64,000 nucleotides of DNA from Desmonostoc vinosum HA7617-LM4 (GTDB taxonomy: Bacteria; Cyanobacteriota; Cyanobacteriia; Cyanobacteriales; Nostocaceae): contig JAHHHC010000003.1 of assembly GCA_019359515.1 (NCBI GenBank), positions 283,765 through 347,764 on the forward strand, in the 5' to 3' direction. A model generated the notes under the pieces. The model was not told the origin of the DNA. It saw only the letters and a list, made by a program, of their open reading frames with translations, and did not search any database. Numbering within the stretch: position 1 is the first letter of the stretch; every line of letters begins with the position of its first letter. A program made the position numbers and the translations under genes. Of this stretch, positions 9,727 through 18,775 are shown one piece after another.

Positions 9727-11391
9727 TCATTGCACAGCAAGTACAATTTTTCCCATCCTATAGGCTTGAGCGATCACTGTTCGTCGTAATTTACCACTGC
9801 TAGTTTTTTCTAGTTGTCCTGGACGAATTAAAAGTATATTTTCCACAGGGATTTTAATTCCCAGTTGGTTGAGAACAATCTCACTGACTTGGCGCTGGTG
9901 TTCAATAGCAAGCTTGAGAACACTAGCCTGTTTAGCTTCTATGAAAACGATGATTTGATCGTCAGCTTGGATTGTTGCAACTTTACTTGGTTGTACAAAC
10001 GGCAACGACTCGATCGCATGTTCAAAATCACTCGCAAAATAGCTTTGACCATTAATTTTGAAGCGATCATTCAGCCTACCAGTAATGAATAATTCGCCCT
10101 CGCTGATTACACCCAAATCACCAGTGGGGAAAAAGCCGTCAGCATTGTAAAATGGGCGATCGCTTTCAAAGTAATGATCAACTAAAGTACCACCTCTAAG
10201 TTCAATTTCACCAATTTCGCCTTCATCGCAGAGATGACCATCCTCACTTTTGATGCGGACATCAAATGTACTCAACGGTTGACCGACAGAAATGGCTTTG
10301 CAACCATTTGTTAATGTCAAAATGCGGGGAATATCTGCTAACTTACAGCAGGAAATCATCAGAACTGCCTCTGCCATTCCATAGCAAGGCTTAATGGCGC
10401 TACGTTGCAATCCATATGGTGCAAGTATCTCCCAGAATTGATGTAGCCTATCGATATTGATTGGTTCACTGCCATTAAAGACTATGCGTAGCTGGGTTAA
10501 GTTTAAATCAGCGATGTCTGCAATATCAGTCATCGCCAACCGACGCAGACAGTAGCTAATAGCAAAATCAGGAATCACTGCGATCGCAATCTTTTTTTCT
10601 GACAGTTCGCTCAACCACCCCACAGGATTCATTAAAAACTGCATTGGGGTACTCAAATGCAAATCATGTCTGACATATAACGTTGTCAGCAAGCCACCGA
10701 CTAGTCCCATATCGTGATATAGCGGTAGCCAGCTGGCTGTGACATCACCTAGTCTGTTTTGGGCTTGATTAGCGATCGCAGCCATCTGGACTACAATCTT
10801 CCCATGAGTCACTGGAATTCCTTTGGGAAAAGAAGTTGAGCCAGAAGAAAACTGCACAAAAGCAATATCAGTATCTGCGATCGTGGCAAAATTTGGTGGT
10901 TCTTGCGGCCGGATATCTGCGTTTGGTAACGGTAATCGCTGGATACTCAACTCTAGAGTTCTAATACTTGGCGCTTCTAAGATAAATTCCGCATGATATT
11001 GAGTTGCAACTTGCGTCAAAAAAGCCAGATAGCTATCCTTGAGAACACCCATGCTGTAAGGTTTAACCGACAATGGAATCGCCCCCAATCCCACCAAAGC
11101 AAAAAATGCAATAATAACGCCTTCGGTTGTTTCAAAAGGAAACAGAACCCGTGAACCAGCTGTGACATTCGCAGCCCGAAAATACTCCATATAGGCTCCA
11201 ATCTTCTGATAAATCTCACAATAAGCCAAAAACTGAGATTCCGCAGCCCGATCTTCCCTCAAATATAACCCCAAGCGCGAGTCAGTATTCTTGAGAGCTT
11301 GAATCATATCGATCATCGTCATTGACAGATTAATTCTAGGTTGCAAGTCTGGAATTATTTCGACCTCAACCATGTTGTTGTGTGTTTTCAT
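9727..11391 (-). CDS. Fatty acyl-AMP ligase (FAAL-like)
   Basis: A 554-residue adenylating enzyme of the ANL superfamily. It shows the P-loop-like FSSGSTSFPKGIP, a SWLPLYHDMGLVGG motif typical of FAALs, YGMAEA, the A7 motif FPTGDLG, GRLNDRFKINGQ, and C-terminal TSSGKLRR with the catalytic lysine. FAALs activate a fatty acid as acyl-AMP and pass it to a carrier-protein phosphopantetheine, and the ACP and AcpS genes of this operon fit that role. I chose the ATG with AGGA 8 nt upstream. This gives a 26-nt overlap with the thioesterase gene; a second ATG at 11373 would overlap by 8 nt. It is the last gene of the operon. Confidence 0.87.
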   Translation of the reverse strand: MKTHNNMVEVEIIPDLQPRINLSMTMIDMIQALKNTDSRLGLYLREDRAAESQFLAYCEIYQKIGAYMEYFRAANVTAGSRVLFPFETTEGVIIAFFALVGLGAIPLSVKPYSMGVLKDSYLAFLTQVATQYHAEFILEAPSIRTLELSIQRLPLPNADIRPQEPPNFATIADTDIAFVQFSSGSTSFPKGIPVTHGKIVVQMAAIANQAQNRLGDVTASWLPLYHDMGLVGGLLTTLYVRHDLHLSTPMQFLMNPVGWLSELSEKKIAIAVIPDFAISYCLRRLAMTDIADIADLNLTQLRIVFNGSEPINIDRLHQFWEILAPYGLQRSAIKPCYGMAEAVLMISCCKLADIPRILTLTNGCKAISVGQPLSTFDVRIKSEDGHLCDEGEIGEIELRGGTLVDHYFESDRPFYNADGFFPTGDLGVISEGELFITGRLNDRFKINGQSYFASDFEHAIESLPFVQPSKVATIQADDQIIVFIEAKQASVLKLAIEHQRQVSEIVLNQLGIKIPVENILLIRPGQLEKTSSGKLRRTVIAQAYRMGKIVLAVQ

Positions 11392-11779
11392 CGAGAAAAT
11401 CCTGAAGAGTTCTAAGGGTTCGTTCGACTGAATCAATGAATGCTACTTTCACACGCGCATCAGCGGCAACTTTAACAATTCCGTCTTGGCAAGTCTCTAC
11501 AAATTGATGAAAGATTACCTGATAGTGGTAATTTTCTTCCACATCCATGAGTTTCGTGATGATGTTGACCTCTCCTGGTAATATCTCACGGCTATAGTTG
11601 ATTTCAATGCGAGCAACTACAGGAATAATCCGCTTTCCTCTAGCTAGGTTGTGACGTTCCAGCCATGACCATCGCCCTGCTTCTAAATATTCCAAAACAA
11701 TAGCATTATTGACGTGACCCAAACTATCAAGGTCATTGGGGCGCACCTGAAGTTTTAAGTTAACAGTTTCAAAGTTCAT
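11366..11779 (-). CDS. Hot-dog-fold acyl thioesterase (4HBT type)
   Basis: A 137-residue single hot-dog domain. VRPNDLDSLGHVNNA near the N terminus is the 4-hydroxybenzoyl-CoA thioesterase-type active-site motif (catalytic Asp, then GHVNN), followed by LEAGRWSWLERHNL. These enzymes cleave acyl-CoA or acyl-ACP. In this operon the likely job is release or proofreading of acyl-ACP (inference). The frame extends upstream to a TTG at 11854, but the family alignment starts at MNFETVNLK, so I use this ATG. No strong ribosome site is seen. The 3' end overlaps the acyl-AMP ligase gene. Confidence 0.82.
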   Translation of the reverse strand: MNFETVNLKLQVRPNDLDSLGHVNNAIVLEYLEAGRWSWLERHNLARGKRIIPVVARIEINYSREILPGEVNIITKLMDVEENYHYQVIFHQFVETCQDGIVKVAADARVKVAFIDSVERTLRTLQDFLDENTQQHG

Positions 11780-11904
11780 ATAGTAGTTCGCTTTGATTTC
11801 TGAGCTTATTTGCATAGGTAGAGAACAGGAAAAACGGCGTAGAACAGAAATCAAATATGATTTCTATAGCAGTCTTATCTGATTTGTGAAAATTCGCGGT
11901 GTCC

Positions 11905-11936
11905 AGATTCCCGACTTTTCAAAGAAGTCGGGGATC
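11905..11936. repeat. Dispersed AGATCCCCGACTTCTT hairpin
   Basis: A 13-nt stem (AGATTCCCGACTT / AAGTCGGGGATCT, one mismatch) with a short loop. It is the same hairpin family as the perfect copy between the third microviridin precursor and mdnB at 53224-53256. Here it lies between the thioesterase and phosphopantetheinyl transferase genes and could modulate read-through. Confidence 0.7.
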
Positions 11937-11971
11937 TTAGTTTTGACGAAATTTTGTTTCTCTGTTCCCTC

Positions 11972-12328
11972 TTAAGAAATGGTGACAACAGTAGATACAT
12001 AATCCCCGCTATGGGATATGGAAAGGTGAGCAGTCCAACCTTGAAGCTGAAAATGCTCTGCTAGTGAGCCGTCGAACTCAAAATAAGGAGCATGACGGGA
12101 ATTATGTCGGACTTCTGCATCTGTCCAGTAGAAATTAGGAGCGATCGCCAAGGCTTTAAATAAGGCTTCTTTGGCTGAGAAGGTAGCTGCCATACTTTGG
12201 AGAGGATTTTTACTTTGGTTAAAGTAAAGGCATTCAGTTTCTGTGAAGAAGATACCTGGAACCTTGAGGGCTTCAACCGTTTTCAATTCTGCAATTAGCT
12301 GAATATCATGCCCCAGTCCGATTAACAT
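11972..12328 (-). CDS. AcpS-type 4'-phosphopantetheinyl transferase
   Basis: A 118-residue holo-ACP synthase-like enzyme that would transfer phosphopantetheine from CoA to the carrier protein. Mg-binding GLGHDIQ lies at the N terminus, and the second family motif FSAKEALFKAL (with Glu and Lys) follows in mid-protein. I place the start at the ATG that overlaps the stop of the diiron gene (ATGTTAA). A start 18 nt earlier is possible but only lengthens the overlap. The linked ACP gene is its obvious substrate. Whether it also serves fatty-acid synthesis elsewhere cannot be told. Confidence 0.85.
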   Translation of the reverse strand: MLIGLGHDIQLIAELKTVEALKVPGIFFTETECLYFNQSKNPLQSMAATFSAKEALFKALAIAPNFYWTDAEVRHNSRHAPYFEFDGSLAEHFQLQGWTAHLSISHSGDYVSTVVTIS

Positions 12329-13218
12329 CCCACCAATTCCAACCATTTTTCCTCAACTTCAACCGCAGAGTTGACTTGAATTCCTGTAATTTGTTTGAGT
12401 GCTGAAAATATCAGATTTTGCTTACGCTCAATGTTATCGGGAATGACCATCTCATACTTGATAGAGTCCCACCAATTGACGTGAGAATCGCGTCGTTCAA
12501 CATGTTGGCGCTGACTACCATAAAGTTCGCCTCCTTCTCGCACAAATAAGTGTGCAACAGCGAATGCACCTTTGGGTGAGTATTCTTGACTATCAACTAG
12601 AGCTTTAGCAAAACTGATGAAGTATGTCATATGCTGAGATTCATCAGCAGCAATTTGCTTAAACAACTTCTTCAATCCAGGATCTTGAGCAACACTAGCA
12701 CACCAAGAGTAGTTAACAGTGGCTGTAATCTCCGAAATCGCCAGTAAAACCAGTGTTCTGAGCATGTCATCGTCAGGAAAAATCTTCCGAAACTCAATCA
12801 ATGTTTCGTCATTGACAGCTTCTAAACCGAATAGAGTTGATAAGCGATTTAGCGTCGTTTCATGGAAGCTTTCTTCCTCATTCCAGTAACGACTCCAAGT
12901 ACTACAAGCTTGCATCACACTCGCCAAAACTGGATTGCGATCTTGCCAACGACGACACTCAGTATCAGCTAATCTAGCTAGGCGATCGGCTCCTGGTTTA
13001 GTAGTTAATTCTGCACGTCCAGCATTCCACAAGTTAGCTTTGTCAAATTCACTCACATTTTCCAGATTAATCCCACCAATCATTTCTACCGCACTCCAGC
13101 GGCGCTTTTCATGGAAATAGTGTTGTTCCCATATCAAATCAATCAAGGAGCTGCGTTGCTCAGCAATAATTGCATACAAGTTACTGACAATGTCGGATCT
13201 CGAAATTGTATTTACCAT
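12322..13218 (-). CDS. Ferritin-like diiron protein, acyl-ACP desaturase-like
   Basis: A 298-residue all-helical protein with the paired carboxylate/histidine pattern of soluble diiron oxidases: E116-S-F-H119 in WNEEESFHE, a lone E163 in LAISEITATVN, and E193-S-Q-H196 in AADESQHM. Their spacing resembles stearoyl-ACP desaturases (ExxH ... E ... ExxH). The first-helix Glu is less certain (E87 in ADTEC is a candidate). Because the operon also encodes an ACP, its activating transferase and an acyl-AMP ligase, the probable substrate is a fatty acyl chain on that ACP. Desaturation, hydroxylation or decarboxylation are all open. The next gene overlaps its stop codon. Confidence 0.72.
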   Translation of the reverse strand: MVNTISRSDIVSNLYAIIAEQRSSLIDLIWEQHYFHEKRRWSAVEMIGGINLENVSEFDKANLWNAGRAELTTKPGADRLARLADTECRRWQDRNPVLASVMQACSTWSRYWNEEESFHETTLNRLSTLFGLEAVNDETLIEFRKIFPDDDMLRTLVLLAISEITATVNYSWCASVAQDPGLKKLFKQIAADESQHMTYFISFAKALVDSQEYSPKGAFAVAHLFVREGGELYGSQRQHVERRDSHVNWWDSIKYEMVIPDNIERKQNLIFSALKQITGIQVNSAVEVEEKWLELVGC

Positions 13219-13330
13219 AACAGATATATAATTGATTTAAGTGTCGTTTTATGAAGTAAAAGCTTTACTATTACTTGCTACTTTCTAACCAAATATCCAT
13301 GCAATAAATCACATAATAAATTCTCTATTT

Positions 13331-13609
13331 TCAAGCCAGATCCAAACTAACTTTCTCAGCTTCATTGAGAAATACTTCTAATACATTTGAAATTGGGGTA
13401 TCAAGTGAAAAAGCTGGCAATTTAATTTGGATGCCATACTGCTTTTTGAGTGTGTTAGCAGTTTTGGCAAAAACCTCCATTAAATCAATGCTGTTATGTA
13501 GCTGATTAGAACGAGCAATAATTGCCGATAGCGTCAAGTCATCCTCAAAGATTTCTGCAACAGATAAACCAACATTTTGAGCGAAAATCTCACAGATATA
13601 GTCTTTCAT
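13331..13609 (-). CDS. Acyl carrier protein-like protein
   Basis: A 92-residue acidic helical protein. HNSIDLMEVF in mid-protein matches the carrier-protein DSxDxxE motif with Asn in place of Asp; the Ser is the likely phosphopantetheine site. A flexible tail follows (LPAFSLDTPISNVLEVF), as in ACP helices III and IV. It opens the operon that continues with diiron protein, phosphopantetheinyl transferase, thioesterase and acyl-AMP ligase, which is the strongest support for the call. It is too divergent to be the housekeeping AcpP. Confidence 0.78.
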   Translation of the reverse strand: MKDYICEIFAQNVGLSVAEIFEDDLTLSAIIARSNQLHNSIDLMEVFAKTANTLKKQYGIQIKLPAFSLDTPISNVLEVFLNEAEKVSLDLA

Positions 13610-13873
13610 GATTTGAAACTCCTTAATTCCGGTATTTAAGCGACAAATTTGACTTAAAATCAGATGATTTTGATATTCACATAATATTTATGGCACATAC
13701 TAAGTTGAAATTAGTTACGTAGTTTTACCAGAAATCAGAGCCTGCATTTCCTCAATTTTAGGTTTTGTCGAAATATCAGCAGTTAATTCAGTTTTTATGC
13801 AATAGTTGAGCAAGTTTTTGATCTCTGCACTTAATTACCATAAGAAATTAACTGAAGCTATAGTTCAGCTTCA

Positions 13874-14021
13874 TAAGCTAATAATCATTTAAATTACATC
13901 CCCGCGTCTCCCCTTAAGCGCGTCCTCCGAAGTTTGCTCAACGGGGGGAACCCCCGCACGCAACTTCTCTTTGCGTCTTTCTGAGGCAAAGGATTATGCA
14001 AGTTAAAGGCAGATTAGCTTA
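13874..14021. repeat. 148-bp dispersed repeat, copy 1
   Basis: Begins TAAGCTAATAATC and ends GCAGATTAGCTTA, so its ends are short inverted repeats (TAAGCTAAT). An inverted copy of the same length lies at 43199-43346; by eye only about two positions differ. It has an internal GGGGGGAACCCCCG palindrome and encodes nothing obvious. The rest of the 13610-14189 gap holds no gene I can support. Confidence 0.85.
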
Positions 14022-14189
14022 TGAGTGATTCATGAGAAAGTTAGAAGTTTACGGAAATCTAACAAGTAATACCAGTTCGCAATTAAGAAACTTAGTAGCG
14101 ATCGCTGCTATTGCTCAGGATCGTTTATCCTTGAGATATAAAATTACTTATTATTAAAATTTCTCCGCGTCCCTTTCATCAATGGGATG

Positions 14190-16136
14190 TCAACCTCCTA
14201 CATGGATGCCGGGACGACATTTAGGATCTTTCTCGGCTTTACGAAGCACTTCACGAGTTACAACAGCAATATCACCTTCACCAAACAAGATGAAGCGTAA
14301 TAGGTATTGTACGGGGTTTCCCTCTACCCAACCAAAGTAAGCATGAGGTATTTTACCTGTTTGATCGCGGATATAAAGAAGTAAAGCTGCGATCGCATTG
14401 GGAACTGCTGCACTCTCAGCCCGCAAAATACGATAATTACCAACTTGCACTCCTTTAACTCTGATCACATCTGCAAATTCGGAAGCATCAGCTACTATAA
14501 TCTCTAGAAACAGGATAGGATCAGTAACTGGAATATGATTATCCTCGCGTACCTCTTTCTCTTTTAAAAAATACTCTTGCTCATCACCCTCGTTTAGTCG
14601 GTTAGCAATCAGCCTAATTGCTCTTTGGCTTTCCTCAGCAATGAATTGGCGAGCTGTTTCATCAACTTCAATCCTTTCTACTCGCAGTTCTGTCGATCGC
14701 CAAACGCGAGATATTAATGAGGTAATAATAATCGCACCGATAAAGAATGCGGCAATTCTAATACCTTCTGGTCTTTCGATGATATTAACAATAGTGGTAT
14801 ACAAAAATAATAGCGTGATTGTGGTAAACACCAGTGTTTTCTGTTTGGCTCTCTGACGATGGACTGATAAAGTTACAGCTAGTGCAGCGGAAGTCATTAA
14901 AACTAATACACCAGTTGCATAAGCCCCTCCTTGAGCTTCTACGTTCGCTTGAAAGATAATTGTGACAATAAAAGCAACAATTGTATAAACCAATACTAAT
15001 GGTCGAGTCACTAATGCCCAGTTTGGTGCCATGCCATAGCGTGGTAGATAGCGCGGCACAATATTTAACAGTCCTGCCATCGCAGATGCACCCGCAAACC
15101 ACAGAATAGTAATAGTACTGAGATCGTAAATTGTGCCAAAACTATTACCAAAATACAAATGTGCTAAATAAGCTAAGGCACGTCCACTAGCTTTGCCTCC
15201 TGTTTGAAATTCTGGTGCTGGAATCAGTAGGGTGGTTACAAAACTACTGGTGAGCAAAAAGAAGCTCATCAGCACAGCCGCCGCAGTCAATAGCTTGCGT
15301 GTGTTGCGAATCCGTCCCCTTGGGTTTTGGGGATCGTCATCGCTATTACCTTGGACAAGCGGCATCACAGTTACACCAGTTTCAAAGCCGGACAATCCCA
15401 GCGCTAGCTTGGGAAATAGTAAGATAGCCACGCCCAGCATGACAAAAATATTAGAATGACGCGTGAAAAGTGCAGTTTGCCAATCAGCGATCGCCGATGG
15501 ATGATTTAAGATTTTATACAGACCGACGCTAATCACAACGAAATTTAACAGTAGGTAAACTCCCACCAAAAATACTGCGATTCCAATAGCTTCTCGAAAG
15601 CCTCTGAGAAAAACTGCGCTGAGCAATGCTATTAGTACCAGCGTAATCCCAATCTGTTGATGGTCAAATAAAGCTGGAACCAGTGGATTTTCAATGATAT
15701 GGGCTGTAGCATCAGCAGCTGAGAGGGTAATGGTAATGATGAAGTCTGTTGCCACAAAGCCAAGTAGACACAGCACAAATAACTTACCCTGCCACCAAGT
15801 AAGTAAGTTTTCTAGCATTGCTATAGACCCTTCACCATGAGGACTTTTCGCAGCAACGCGCCGATAAATCGGCAATGCCCCAAAGAGTGTTAGCAGTACT
15901 AAAATTAGTGTTGCTAGAGGTGAAAGGGCACCTGCCGCCAGTGCAGCGATACCAGGTTGATAGCCAAGGGTTGAGAAATAATCTACGCCTGTGAGGCACA
16001 TAACTTGCCACCAGGGATGGCTGTGATGCAATTCTTCTTTACGGTAAGGGCCTTCCTTCTCTTGTCTGTCTTCTTCAAGCAACCACTGGACGAACTTGTT
16101 GCTGAGTTGATTTGTCGAAATCGTTGGCTTAACCAT
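14190..16136 (-). CDS. APC-superfamily permease
   Basis: A 648-residue inner-membrane transporter. About 12 hydrophobic segments follow a short cytoplasmic N terminus. [16 protein letters not shown] near residue 50 is the unwound helix-1 region of amino acid/polyamine/cation permeases. A soluble C-terminal domain of about 170 residues (from about 490) follows the membrane part and may be regulatory. The start is the ATG with AGGGG upstream rather than an in-frame TTG one codon earlier. The substrate is unknown. It is transcribed alone. Confidence 0.82.
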   Translation of the reverse strand: MVKPTISTNQLSNKFVQWLLEEDRQEKEGPYRKEELHHSHPWWQVMCLTGVDYFSTLGYQPGIAALAAGALSPLATLILVLLTLFGALPIYRRVAAKSPHGEGSIAMLENLLTWWQGKLFVLCLLGFVATDFIITITLSAADATAHIIENPLVPALFDHQQIGITLVLIALLSAVFLRGFREAIGIAVFLVGVYLLLNFVVISVGLYKILNHPSAIADWQTALFTRHSNIFVMLGVAILLFPKLALGLSGFETGVTVMPLVQGNSDDDPQNPRGRIRNTRKLLTAAAVLMSFFLLTSSFVTTLLIPAPEFQTGGKASGRALAYLAHLYFGNSFGTIYDLSTITILWFAGASAMAGLLNIVPRYLPRYGMAPNWALVTRPLVLVYTIVAFIVTIIFQANVEAQGGAYATGVLVLMTSAALAVTLSVHRQRAKQKTLVFTTITLLFLYTTIVNIIERPEGIRIAAFFIGAIIITSLISRVWRSTELRVERIEVDETARQFIAEESQRAIRLIANRLNEGDEQEYFLKEKEVREDNHIPVTDPILFLEIIVADASEFADVIRVKGVQVGNYRILRAESAAVPNAIAALLLYIRDQTGKIPHAYFGWVEGNPVQYLLRFILFGEGDIAVVTREVLRKAEKDPKCRPGIHVGG

Positions 16137-16314
16137 CAAGTCTTACCCCTGCTTTGTAATACATAAGTAATGTATATGCAACAAAATCTGGACTTTGATC
16201 AGTTCCTTAATTTAAGTACTGACCTGTTAAGTAGAGATGATGCACCCACTTTGAGAGAGATTATGTATTGATGTCAACAACTCAGGAGGTAAGAAGAGGA
16301 AATGAATTACAAAG

Positions 16315-16336
16315 CCCCCGCCTCAAAAAGCGGGGG
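16315..16336. terminator. GC-rich hairpin CCCCCGC/GCGGGGG
   Basis: A 7-bp perfect stem with an 8-nt loop, followed by ATATCAACGAAGG rather than a T run. It lies downstream of the small gene ending at 16426 and could stop its transcript. It also resembles the subterminal hairpin of IS200/IS605-type right ends. Confidence 0.5.
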
Positions 16337-16425
16337 ATATCAACGAAGGGCAGGAATTCTTATTTTTCTTACTTTATCACTACCAAATCAGTAGCAGACG
16401 CTTATAACGCTTATAAGTAGGATGA

Positions 16426-16644
16426 TTAAGCCCCAGGTGATGATTTTGCTGCACTTGTCGTTGCAGCTTGTGCGTTATTCATTGCTGCTTGATACTGAGC
16501 TAATATTTGCATTTGATTCATCAATGCTTCCATCTCAGAGAAATAACCACCCCGGACTTTGAGTGCTGTGTTGTCCAATTCTACAACTACATCTTCTACA
16601 ACTAAGTCTTTTACAGTTAACTGTCGTGATTTACTCATCTTCAT
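16426..16644 (-). CDS. Small hypothetical protein with RGG motif
   Basis: A 72-residue protein I do not recognise. The N-terminal half is a charged, valine-rich segment (LTVKDLVVEDVVVELD), then KVRGGYFSEM, then an Ala/Gln/Asn/Met-rich low-complexity tail ending KSSPGA. The layout (acidic leader-like half, Gly-Gly, small-residue tail) recalls double-glycine RiPP or bacteriocin precursors, but no maturation genes are adjacent and the resemblance is weak. The start could also be a GTG 12 nt upstream or an ATG 6 nt downstream; none has a good ribosome site. Confidence 0.55.
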   Translation of the reverse strand: MKMSKSRQLTVKDLVVEDVVVELDNTALKVRGGYFSEMEALMNQMQILAQYQAAMNNAQAATTSAAKSSPGA

Positions 16645-16656
16645 AAGTTTGCTCAC

Positions 16657-17515
16657 TGTATGGCTAATTGCTTAATACAAGAATACTCCTTTTTGAGTTA
16701 ATTGACTGCTTGGCATGATTAGCGATCGCATAAAAACCTCATAAGTAGTTGTGCAAAATAAATTATCTATTTAGGCAAGGGAACAGTGAACAGTAAAGGA
16801 ATACAGCGATTTCAGTCGTGTTAAAAAATGTCTAAATATTTATGCGTAGGTACTTACCAACAAGGGAAGCAGGCAAAGCAGAGGACGAAGAATCTAATAA
16901 TTATCTTTACTCTCAAAATTGGATAATTTATTTTCTGGAATTTCCCAAACAAATATTTGGGACAATTATTAATAAATATTTCGGTATCCAAAATTGCCCA
17001 AACTCAATAGAGAAACAAATAATTAAGAATCTATCCGTTAAATTATTGAAAAATACCTTTTGGTATTTCCTAAACATAGGTATGAAATATGAGTAATTTA
17101 TAGCTTTTCTCTTTATAAGAGTTTCATTAACTATTTAATGCCAATCTAGATATTACGTTCATTTAAGCAAGATAGTTGAGAATAATTTTAATTAAATCAA
17201 ATTTCTCTTTACTGAAAAATCTTCGCCAAATACTAAATAAGTATTATCTTGCTATATGTTATGTAAATTACCAGTTTAACAACATTTTTGCGTAAATTTA
17301 GATGATACAATTCTGGCAATAATCTCAGTATAAGTAACCTCCTTTACAAAGGATTAATGAAATTCATGGAATCTTTAGCAAGAAAAAGTTAAAGCACTCT
17401 GCTGAAAGAGCTAAAGTTTTGTTAAGATGCAATTGCTAGCAATTTTTCAGCAAAATTCACCTCTCAAGGTGTAGAAAAATAAAGATTACTAGCAACACAG
17501 AGTTCAAAAGGTAAG
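16657..17515. other. AT-rich intergenic region with one dispersed repeat
   Basis: About 860 bases without a gene I can support. Positions 16857-16932 share an interrupted stretch (AAGAATCTAATAAT ... CTCAAAATTGGATAATTTAT) with 40376-40442. An 84-codon frame at 16842-17096 runs through this repeat, has no start site and no family resemblance. The final 200 bases probably carry the promoter of the small membrane protein that follows. Confidence 0.5.
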
Positions 17516-17656
17516 ATGATGACCACCTCCATTTTCTTCGATGATGCTTTACGGATGCTTGTTAACGCCTATTGGATATCAGCAATACTGCTAATAGCGG
17601 CCTCTGGCATAGGTTTGGCAGTAATCGAAACAATCGAAAAGACTGGAGAACGCTAA
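17516..17656 (+). CDS. Small single-pass membrane protein
   Basis: A 46-residue open frame starting ATGATG with AAGG 8 nt upstream. One hydrophobic helix (about residues 17-38, YWISAILLIAASGIGLAVI) is followed by a charged tail ETIEKTGER. No family recognised. It lies 176 nt upstream of the TerB-like gene on the same strand and may be cotranscribed. Conservation in other cyanobacteria would decide whether it is real. Confidence 0.5.
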   Translation: MMTTSIFFDDALRMLVNAYWISAILLIAASGIGLAVIETIEKTGER

Positions 17657-17832
17657 GTTCACAACTAGCAGTGTGCTTGTTGCTGAAAACCATTGAATGC
17701 AAGTGTTCGCGATCAAGAAATCCTGGGAACACTAAAGCTATGAAAGTCTCGCAGCGTTGCAGTATTACCTCAAAATTATGAAACGCGCAGGTAACTGTAC
17801 GGCTACTGAGACCCTACCAAGGAGCTACTTCA

Positions 17833-18279
17833 ATGGGTCTACTCGATACTGTGTTGGGCACAGAAAAAAAAGCCCAAGAAACACTCAGTTCAGCAGAAGC
17901 ATTTGCTGTGATTATTTTAGGTACGACAGCCGCAGACGGTTATCTCTCTGATGATCAGGCAAATTGTATTTCTTTTTTACTATCTCGGATGAAGCTTTTT
18001 AAAACTTATACGCATGAGATGCTGAATAAGCTGTTTGACATAATATTGAGCATTCTCCGACAAGATGGTCTCAATACTTTGTTTGATGCAGCTAAAGAAT
18101 CTCTATCTCAAGACTTACGGGAAGCAGCCTTTGTAGTGGCTACTGATTTGGTATTGACTGAAGGCATACTAACTGAAGAAGAAAACCACTTTTTAAATGA
18201 TTTATACTTAGCTTTAGATGTTTCTCGCGATCTAGCTATACAAATTGTCCAAATAATGTTAATTAAAAACCGGGGATAA
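17833..18279 (+). CDS. TerB-like domain protein
   Basis: A 148-residue all-helical protein whose pattern fits the TerB/tellurite-resistance-B-like fold: AFAVIILGTTAADGYLSDDQ in the first half and AAFVVATDLVLTEGILTEEE in the second, two related acidic motifs that in TerB bind metal. AAGGAG stands 8-9 nt before the ATG. No other ter genes are nearby, so a stress or membrane-associated role is only a family inference. A clean terminator follows at 18359. Confidence 0.8.
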   Translation: MGLLDTVLGTEKKAQETLSSAEAFAVIILGTTAADGYLSDDQANCISFLLSRMKLFKTYTHEMLNKLFDIILSILRQDGLNTLFDAAKESLSQDLREAAFVVATDLVLTEGILTEEENHFLNDLYLALDVSRDLAIQIVQIMLIKNRG

Positions 18280-18358
18280 AATGATCAGCAAGAGGAAATA
18301 AAAATTTTTTTATTGCCTGGACTTAATTAAACTATATAAATACCTCATAAATCAAGCG

Positions 18359-18393
18359 TGCCAAAGGAGTTAACCTTCTTTGGCATTCTTTTT
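18359..18393 (+). terminator. Rho-independent terminator after the TerB-like gene
   Basis: Stem TGCCAAAG / CTTTGGCA (8 bp) with an 11-nt loop, followed by TTCTTTTT. It lies 80 nt past the stop of the TerB-like gene in the right orientation. Confidence 0.8.
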
Positions 18394-18775
18394 GGAATGA
18401 TTGCAGCAAAATAAATTATCTAGTCCTAACGCACCACCATAAATTTGCGGTGCGTTGCAATAAGGCATAACACAACCTACAAAACTGAATGTCACCCTGC
18501 TCTCTTGTCTCTTGTTGAAAGTTCCTTGGTGTTCGGTTTTTATCCTCAGCTGATATCCTCAACTACCAGGCAACAGCTATATTTTTACTTTTTAAAATAA
18601 CAGATTCTGCAATATATTTGTCTCTTTCAAGCGTTTGAAATGACTAATATTTTCCCTAAATAAGTACATAAACAGTAACAATAAAGTCCATTTTAAATTA
18701 ATGCTGTTGGCACAATTCTCCAAAATTTCAATGACGTATTACATACAAACCTACAGCAAAACGAAACATAACATT

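Noticed and set aside
16842..17096. 84-codon frame
   Set aside because: It translates a dispersed repeat shared with 40376-40442 and has no ribosome site.
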